Assembly: GCA_016926255.1 (NCBI GenBank)
Contig: JAFGOY010000028.1
Span: forward strand, 1-64,000
Source of the DNA: Anaerolineae bacterium
GTDB lineage: Bacteria > Chloroflexota > Anaerolineae > Aggregatilineales > UBA3940
DNA length: 64,000 bases
Reading direction: 5' to 3'
Position numbers and translations under genes: made by a program. The notes under the pieces were generated by a model that had not been told where the DNA came from, ran no database searches, and was given only the letters and a program-made list of their open reading frames with translations. Shown here one piece after another: positions 59,303 to 64,000 of the stretch (position 1 is its first letter; each line of letters starts with the position of its first letter).

Positions 59303-59992
59303 CTAGCTGCCCTGAGAAGCAAACCGGTACCCCACCCCGTAGACCGTCTGAATATAGGACGGGCTGCCAGGATCAGGCTCGATCTTCGTCCGTAAGTTGC
59401 GGATGTGGACGTCGATGGTGCGCTCGTAGCCCTCGTAGGGTTCGTCGGAGAGATTATCAAGCAGTTCGAGGCGGGAGAAAGCGCGCCCCGGCGCGGACAT
59501 CAGCACGGCGAGCAGCGAAAACTCGGAGGGGGTCAGGTCGACCGGCTCACCGCCGATCGTCACGACATGGCCGCCCCGGTCAAGAGAGATGGCGTCAATT
59601 CTCAGGATATCAGGTTCTCTGACCGGTTTGTTCGCCCGGCGAAGGACGGCCCGCACCCGCGCGGCAAGCTCGCGCAGGCTGAAAGGCTTGGTGACATAAT
59701 CGTCAGCACCGAGTTCGAGGCCGAGGATTTTGTCGTTCTCGTCGAGCTTGGCGGTCAGGACGACGATCGGGGTGTCGGCTTCCTTCGAGTAGACGCGCAT
59801 GAACTCGTAGCCGCCCATTTCGGGCATCATCAGATCGAGGATGATCAGGTCGGGTTTTTCGTAGCGGGCGACGAAGATCGCCTCGCGCCCGTTGGATGCT
59901 TCGACGACGCGGTAGCCTTCTTCTGCAAGATAACTGCTGACCATCTTGCGAAGGCTGTCTTTATCATCGACGATTAGAACTGTCTTAGCCAT
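59303..59992 (-). CDS. OmpR/BaeR-type response regulator
   Basis: 229 residues from the ATG of MAKTVLIVDDKDSLRKM; an upstream frame adds 20 unlikely residues. Receiver: IVDDKD, LIILDLMMPEMGGYE, VLTAKLDEND, YVTKPFSLREL. Winged helix: VDLTPSEFSLLAVLMSAPGR, YERTIDVHIRNLRTKIEPD, YGVGYRF. Paired with the kinase two bases downstream. Confidence 0.94.
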   Translation of the reverse strand: MAKTVLIVDDKDSLRKMVSSYLAEEGYRVVEASNGREAIFVARYEKPDLIILDLMMPEMGGYEFMRVYSKEADTPIVVLTAKLDENDKILGLELGADDYVTKPFSLRELAARVRAVLRRANKPVREPDILRIDAISLDRGGHVVTIGGEPVDLTPSEFSLLAVLMSAPGRAFSRLELLDNLSDEPYEGYERTIDVHIRNLRTKIEPDPGSPSYIQTVYGVGYRFASQGS

Positions 59993-60133
59993 TGCTGATT
60001 TCCGGGTAATAAAATGAAGTGTGCGATCGTTTGTATCATCATGATGTGTCAATTATAGCAAAAATCGGGCTGATGGTTGTTTATCACCAGATGCTATTGA
60101 GGTCCTTGGAAATAGTTGGGCAACATACCCCGA

Positions 60134-60184
60134 CGTTTTGACCCCCTCCCTGTCCCTCCCCCTTCCAGGTGGAGGGAACAGATA
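60134..60184. repeat. GC-rich palindromic repeat A, copy 6
   Basis: CGTTTTGACCCCCTCCCTGT...CCTTCCAGGTGGAGGGAACAGA. Confidence 0.8.
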
Positions 60185-60292
60185 CCGGTACGGTTGAGGT
60201 TGAACATGATTGCCTGATTGAATTCTGAAGGTTCAAAAGCACCGGGCTAAAGCTTACCTCCCTCCTTCGTTCCTCCTCAATCAATGAGAGGG

Positions 60293-60325
60293 GGGAGCAC
60301 ACTGACGTGTGCTCCCATATTCTAA
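60293..60325. terminator. Hairpin after the helical-repeat protein gene
   Basis: Ten perfect pairs around loop TGAC. Tails are poor on both strands (ATATTCT on plus, C-rich on minus), so activity is uncertain. Confidence 0.4.
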
Positions 60326-60373
60326 AGAGGCTCTCTCGGAGTCCAGCGTGACCAGTCCGTACGAGAAGAGAAG

Positions 60374-61417
60374 CTACCTTTCCGATCTGAATGGGTGGGA
60401 CATATTGGGAGCTAAATCCGGGCCGGGACGAGGAAACCCAAAACCATCACCACTCAGAACCTGATCGGCCTGTTCCTGCGTGAGAAGCCCTTCTTCAACT
60501 GCCTGTTCGGCAGTGGCAGACAGGGCAGCCTCATGAGCCGCCTGGAGTTCTTCTACAGACACGCCGAGCGCATCGGCAAGCCGTTCCACCATTTCATCCA
60601 TACTCCACATTGGTGTGAACTCACCACGACCGCCGGGCCGACCGCCATCTGACATCGGGCCATCAGGCGGGACCAGACCTTCTTCATTTAGCTGCTGGAA
60701 AGCTACAGTGCGAGCCTCTTCGTGGGCAGTTTGCAGTTCTTCGACCGTAATGCCCAGGGCATCGGCGAGATATTCATCACCACTAGCGCGGCCCGGCATC
60801 AACCCACCATGACCACGTCCACCGGGGCGACCAGCGGATTCACCGCTCAGGATCGCATCGGCTTCTTCCTGGGTGATATCACCTGCCTCGACCGCGTCGG
60901 CGAGCCGGGCGGCCTGGGCTTCTTCCTGCGCCGCTTCGAGTTCCTCGACCGACACGCCGAGGGTGTCGGCCAGCGCGGACTGCACAGCGTCCATCATTGC
61001 GCCGGGGCCGGGCATATCCTCGAAGTCGGGGCGCTGACCGTCCATCGGCCATTCGCCGTCGGCCATTGCCCTGGCATGCTCCTGCATCCAGTCGAACTGT
61101 TCCTGGGTGATCTCACCTGCGTCGAGCGCCTGCTGCAAGGCAGCGGCACGAACATCTTCGAACGCAGCCTGGAGATCGTCGACGGTGATACCCAGCTCGG
61201 AAGCGAGATTTTCCATATACATGGCGACAAGCCCCTCGCCGTCACCAGGATCGCCTCTACCGGGGCCACCGGGGAAGAAAGCGGCTTTTTCACTCACCGA
61301 CGCCTTCACCTGCCGGGCACCGAAGACGAGAGCACCGGCGACAACCGCCAGGGCAAGCAGCGCCCCCGACGCGATATACACCCACTTCACCGGTCGTTTT
61401 TCAGTTTGGTTCTCCAT
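60374..61417 (-). CDS. Secreted/anchored protein with four helical repeats
   Basis: 347 residues. A helix at about 13-33 (signal anchor or uncleaved signal) is followed by four copies of a ~50-residue unit: LADALGVSVEELQAAHEEA then A(V)EEGxITQEQADxIL. Copies begin near LASELGITVDDLQ, LADTLGVSVEELE, LADALGITVEELQ and LADALGVSVEELQ; the third lacks its second helix. Linkers are Gly/Pro/Met-rich. The unit resembles DUF2680-like modules in Gram-positive and Chloroflexota surface proteins of unknown role. It sits between an OmpR/kinase pair and a lipoprotein/permease pair on the same strand, so it is probably part of an envelope response. Start chosen for GGAG spacing. Confidence 0.78.
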   Translation of the reverse strand: MENQTEKRPVKWVYIASGALLALAVVAGALVFGARQVKASVSEKAAFFPGGPGRGDPGDGEGLVAMYMENLASELGITVDDLQAAFEDVRAAALQQALDAGEITQEQFDWMQEHARAMADGEWPMDGQRPDFEDMPGPGAMMDAVQSALADTLGVSVEELEAAQEEAQAARLADAVEAGDITQEEADAILSGESAGRPGGRGHGGLMPGRASGDEYLADALGITVEELQTAHEEARTVAFQQLNEEGLVPPDGPMSDGGRPGGRGEFTPMWSMDEMVERLADALGVSVEELQAAHEAALSATAEQAVEEGLLTQEQADQVLSGDGFGFPRPGPDLAPNMSHPFRSER

Positions 61418-61720
61418 ACATACTCCTTTGACTTCATATACTTCCAATACGCCGATCGTTTACTTACCAGTTATAGGATAGAAAAAAGTTGTTTATAAAT
61501 TGTGAAGGAGTGATTGGCAACCTGTAAATGTTTCCGGGACGTTCAGAAATAACTCCATATTGACCCCAATAACCAGTGGTGCTGGTTTTTTGTGTCAGGT
61601 AAGAAAATCTGTGCCTGATTGAACCCCCACCTTAATCCTCCCCCTTGCAAGGGGGAGGAAAGACCGAACGAAGGGGGGTCAGGTGGGGGGTTGCCACACA
61701 ACAAAAAATACACCTGTAGT
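61418..61720. other. Intergenic region with a nested palindromic repeat
   Basis: Upstream region of the helical-repeat gene plus the repeat at 61617-61690. No gene seen; a minus frame of Pro/Lys-rich sequence across 61543-61947 is the shadow of the lipoprotein's PEGE repeats. Confidence 0.55.
61617..61690. repeat. Nested palindromic repeat (CCCCCACC...GGTGGGGG)
   Basis: Outer AACCCCCACCTTAATC / GTCAGGTGGGGGGTT arms enclose the hairpin TCCTCCCCCTT-gc-AAGGGGGAGGA and a GACCGAACGAAGGGGGGTC stretch. Same modular style as the other composite repeats. Confidence 0.65.
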
Positions 61721-62419
61721 TCAGAGCAGGGTCGAAAGGCACTCAATGACCGCATCGACCATGAAGGTGCCGCCCCGGCCAAAACCAGGGCCACCGGGCT
61801 GCCCACCAGGGCCCATTTCCCCTTCAGCCGGGGGAGTTCCTTCGGGCATTTCGGGGCGCTCACCTTCTGGCATTTCACCTTCGGGGGGTGCGCCTTCGGG
61901 ACGCTCACCTTCGGGGCGCTCTCCACCGGCAAAGGCGGGCATAACACCCGACTCCTGCATCCAGGTCATCAGAGCTTCCTGATCCAGTGCTGCGATGGCA
62001 GCAAGCTGTCCCCCGGTCATCCCGGCTTCGATCTGCGCGGCAAGGTCATCGACGGCTGCCTGATCGTATTCCTCCCCGGACATGGCCTCTTTCAACTGCT
62101 GCCAGAGCGGGAGCAGCAACGCCGCCTGCTCCGAGGTGATCGGGGTGTCGGTATCCTGCAAATAGAGAGTGCCTATCGCCAACTGTACGGCTGCATCCCC
62201 TGCGCCGACGAACGCCATCCCTTCGGACGGTTGGTCGGCAGGGGCGGGAGCAGCGGCGTCACCTTCGACCGGGGCGCTTTGAGCCGCATCAGCCGGGGCC
62301 TCGGCGACCGGGGCAGCGGCTTCCTCGACCGGGGCTTCTCCGCCTGAGATGGAGCAGCTAACAAGAAGGGCGGCACTCAGAATCGACAGCGTTATCAATG
62401 CAAACGTGTTCCTGTTCAT
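61721..62419 (-). CDS. Low-complexity lipoprotein with PEGE/GERPEG repeats
   Basis: 232 residues; signal peptide ends LLVSC (lipobox Cys22). An Ala/Pro/Glu-rich linker (~25-65) leads to a small helical core (~70-165: AIGTLYLQDTDTPITSEQAALLLPLWQQL, then MTGGQLAAIAALDQEALMTWM) and a C-terminal tail of Pro-Glu-Gly repeats and GGPGFGRGG. The core resembles short helical domains next to FtsX-type permeases in related bacteria, but I cannot name the family. It lies between the permease gene and the helical-repeat protein gene on the same strand. Confidence 0.75.
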   Translation of the reverse strand: MNRNTFALITLSILSAALLVSCSISGGEAPVEEAAAPVAEAPADAAQSAPVEGDAAAPAPADQPSEGMAFVGAGDAAVQLAIGTLYLQDTDTPITSEQAALLLPLWQQLKEAMSGEEYDQAAVDDLAAQIEAGMTGGQLAAIAALDQEALMTWMQESGVMPAFAGGERPEGERPEGAPPEGEMPEGERPEMPEGTPPAEGEMGPGGQPGGPGFGRGGTFMVDAVIECLSTLL

Positions 62420-62481
62420 CCTCTTTCATTCCTTTCGTGAGATTGATGGGTTGTTTTGTCAAACGGCAATAGGAAAACGTC

Positions 62482-62541
62482 CATTCCACCCCCTTCGACG
62501 GGGCTGCGTCCCGCCACTTTCCCCTTTCAGGGGGCAGATAG
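62482..62541. repeat. Composite palindromic repeat C, copy 3
   Basis: ATTCCACCCCCTTCG - hairpin CGGG-GCTGCGT-CCCG - CCACTTTCCCC-TTTCA-GGGGGCAGA, between the permease and lipoprotein genes. Confidence 0.8.
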
Positions 62542-62652
62542 GGACGGTTTGGTGGCGATCAGGGCGGTTCTGGTTGATATGGGTGCAGATTGATCGCTGC
62601 GCTCCTACTGACGATCTACAAGTTCGGTAAGTAAACAGGTCAGCAAAAGCAC

Positions 62653-63969
62653 CTATTCGTATTTCAGGGCCATGACCGGGTCGAGCTGGACGGCGCGGAA
62701 GGCCGGGTAAATGCCCGCGCCGAGGCCGATCAGAACGGAGAAGATCATCGCGCCGATGGGGAGCCAGAGCGGGGTCACAACGACACTGGTGATATCCGAG
62801 CCGCTGGAAGCGAGGTAGCTGGCGGCAAACACGTCGATGATCTGCGCCCCGACGATGCCCAGGATGATCCCAACGACTCCACCGATCAGGCCGATGAAGG
62901 CTGCCTCGGTGAGAAACACCGACAATACATCGCGGTTGGTCGCGCCGACCGCTTTCATCAGGCCGACCTCGCGGGTGCGTTCCAGCACCGACATGATCAT
63001 GGTATTGGCAATGCCAATTGCGGCGACAAAGAGCGCAATCGAGGCGACACCACCCAGAACCGCCTCGATGATCATGAAGGTGCTGTTCAACGCCTCGACG
63101 ATGGAGGTGGTCGACATGGCGAAGTAACCCCGGTTTTCGATCTCGTCGGTGACTTCGAGGGTGATTTCGGCGTCCTGCTCGGCGATCACAATCGCCTGGG
63201 AATAGCCTTCGTCCTCCCAGTCGGGGCGCTCGCCGTTTTTCCAGGCGGTCAGGTCTTCAACGTCGTCGATACTCATATAGAGGTTGTAGTCTTCCTGGCC
63301 ACCCGAAGATTCGATCACGCCGCCGACACGAAGCCGGACTTTATGCGTTTCTTCGTCTCCATCGTCGTCGCGGCGGGTCAGCTCGAGCGTGATGGTCTTG
63401 CCCATCAGGTCAATGGCATCTTCGGTGTCCGTGCTGTCATCCTGGCCGCCCATCATCATCATCGGGCCAAAGCCGCCGCCCCCTCCAGAATCACCGTCTT
63501 CCGAAAAACGGGAGCCGACATCGCTGCCGACGATCACCGTATAATTCCCGATGTTATCGTCGCCCTCCGTCATCACAAAATCCATATTCTCGATGACGTC
63601 CGGGTCGATCCCGTAGATCGAAGCGAAACCAGACAGCCGGTTGTAACTCAGCGATCCCCCGTTGAGACTCTCGTAGGGGGTGATGGCTACCACGCCATCG
63701 ATGGAAGCCAGGTCGTCGAGGGCATCGGCGGTCAGGCCCTCGGCGGAAGAATCACCGCCCATGCGCGCGCTGGAGAAGACGGTGATCTGGTTCAGCGATC
63801 CAAAATCCTCGAAGCTCTCGACGGTGCTGGCCTGGAGGCCGGAAGCGAGCGAGATCAGGACGACAATCGCCGCCGTTCCAACCACCACACCCATCGCGGT
63901 CATCACCACGCGCGAGCGCATGCGGTTCAGGTTGAGCAGAACCAGCCCGAGCAGATCACGGAGACTCAC
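62653..63969 (-). CDS. MacB/FtsX-type ABC transporter permease
   Basis: 438 residues. N-terminal helix at ~18-42 (VVMTAMGVVVGTAAIVVLISL), a large extracytoplasmic MacB periplasmic-core-like domain (~45-305) with an acidic Gly-rich insert (DGDSGGGGGFGPMMMMGG), then three helices in the FtsX domain (MSVLERTREVGLMKAVGATNRDVLSVFLTEA, GLIGGVVGIILGIVG) ending FRAVQLDPVMALKYE. MacB-type permeases do mechanotransmission, driving efflux or lipoprotein release across the envelope. The GTG start follows GGGAG and overlaps an upstream frame (GTGA), as usual for a preceding ATPase gene. Confidence 0.92.
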   Translation of the reverse strand: MSLRDLLGLVLLNLNRMRSRVVMTAMGVVVGTAAIVVLISLASGLQASTVESFEDFGSLNQITVFSSARMGGDSSAEGLTADALDDLASIDGVVAITPYESLNGGSLSYNRLSGFASIYGIDPDVIENMDFVMTEGDDNIGNYTVIVGSDVGSRFSEDGDSGGGGGFGPMMMMGGQDDSTDTEDAIDLMGKTITLELTRRDDDGDEETHKVRLRVGGVIESSGGQEDYNLYMSIDDVEDLTAWKNGERPDWEDEGYSQAIVIAEQDAEITLEVTDEIENRGYFAMSTTSIVEALNSTFMIIEAVLGGVASIALFVAAIGIANTMIMSVLERTREVGLMKAVGATNRDVLSVFLTEAAFIGLIGGVVGIILGIVGAQIIDVFAASYLASSGSDITSVVVTPLWLPIGAMIFSVLIGLGAGIYPAFRAVQLDPVMALKYE

Positions 63970-64000
63970 TGTGCTGCTCCCTGCCCCATATCAGCAGGGG
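63966..64000 (-). CDS. Probable 3' end of an ABC transporter ATPase gene (partial)
   Basis: A frame entering from the right edge reads PADMGQGAAQ and stops in a GTGA overlap with the permease start. Only ten codons are visible; the ATPase identity is inferred solely from the usual MacB-type gene order. Confidence 0.3.
   Translation of the reverse strand, partial: PADMGQGAAQ

Larger units (their letters stand above)
59993..60373. other. Intergenic region with repeat A and a hairpin
   Basis: Contains the regulator pair's promoter region, repeat A copy 6 (60134), a CCGGGCTAAAGC fragment (60242), and GGGAGCACAC-TGAC-GTGTGCTCCC (60293-60316), which lies 57 bases after the helical-repeat gene stop and may end its transcript. 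No gene seen. Confidence 0.6.

Noticed and set aside
6982..62541. GC-rich palindromes as a CRISPR array
   Set aside because: Copies are dispersed over the window, never evenly spaced with spacers, and no cas gene is present.

Overview
The window reads as a chromosomal piece of a GC-rich (by eye roughly 58-60%) environmental bacterium, most likely a member of the Chloroflexota (Anaerolineae-like). This placement is inference. It rests on the dense two-component and chemosensory content, a Ser/Thr-kinase/STAND-ATPase/LuxR fusion, lipoproteins with Pro/Thr- or Glu-rich linkers, malectin and clostripain-type surface proteins, and very many GC-rich palindromic intergenic repeats. No rRNA, tRNA, CRISPR array, phage module or transposase was seen.

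Layout. 1-1210: minus-strand malectin-domain surface protein running off the left edge. 1805-4988: glycan cluster on the minus strand (phosphosugar transferase, Gfo/Idh/MocA oxidoreductase, DegT aminotransferase). 5811-6875: AlaX-type editing protein and methylglyoxal synthase. 7110-10791: BMP-family lipoprotein followed by a Cache/PAS histidine kinase that is split by a frameshift in a run of eight C. 10998-17381: NAD-dependent epimerase, CPBP-type membrane protein, GrpB-family protein, and the large kinase-STAND-LuxR fusion. 17552-20585: Yip1-like membrane protein, then a VapBC-type toxin-antitoxin pair lying between a 3' remnant of an MFS gene and an intact MFS gene. 21270-24178: lipoprotein esterase, PlsC-type acyltransferase, SGNH hydrolase. 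24379-27044: OmpR regulator, membrane kinase and receiver. 27209-31125: SGNH-like membrane protein and a clostripain-family lipoprotein. 31747-35408: PhnD-type binding protein, histidine kinase and two receivers. 35617-38898: TipA-like MerR regulator with a recognisable MerR promoter, an unknown lipoprotein, and a URO-D-like protein. 39033-45574: two large multi-sensor kinases and an OmpR regulator. 45977-56653: chemosensory operon (degenerate kinase, CheY, M16 peptidase, 51-residue protein, CheY, CheW, MCP, CheA-receiver hybrid, CheW, CheW-like) with no CheR or CheB. 56830-64000: two receivers, then an envelope cluster (FtsX/MacB permease, lipoprotein, helical-repeat protein, OmpR regulator, BaeS-like kinase).

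The main theme is signalling. There are seven histidine kinases (one frameshifted, one lacking an H-box), three OmpR-type regulators, seven stand-alone receivers and a CheA-type phosphorelay. Two kinases are encoded directly after a periplasmic-type substrate-binding lipoprotein, which suggests binding-protein-dependent sensing.

The least explained material is intergenic. Several families of short palindromic repeats recur. In some, the stem sequence differs from copy to copy while base pairing is kept; in others, a variable inner hairpin sits inside a conserved outer repeat. One copy appears to be inserted in another repeat. A 56-base element lies 27-28 bases upstream of two unrelated start codons in the same orientation.
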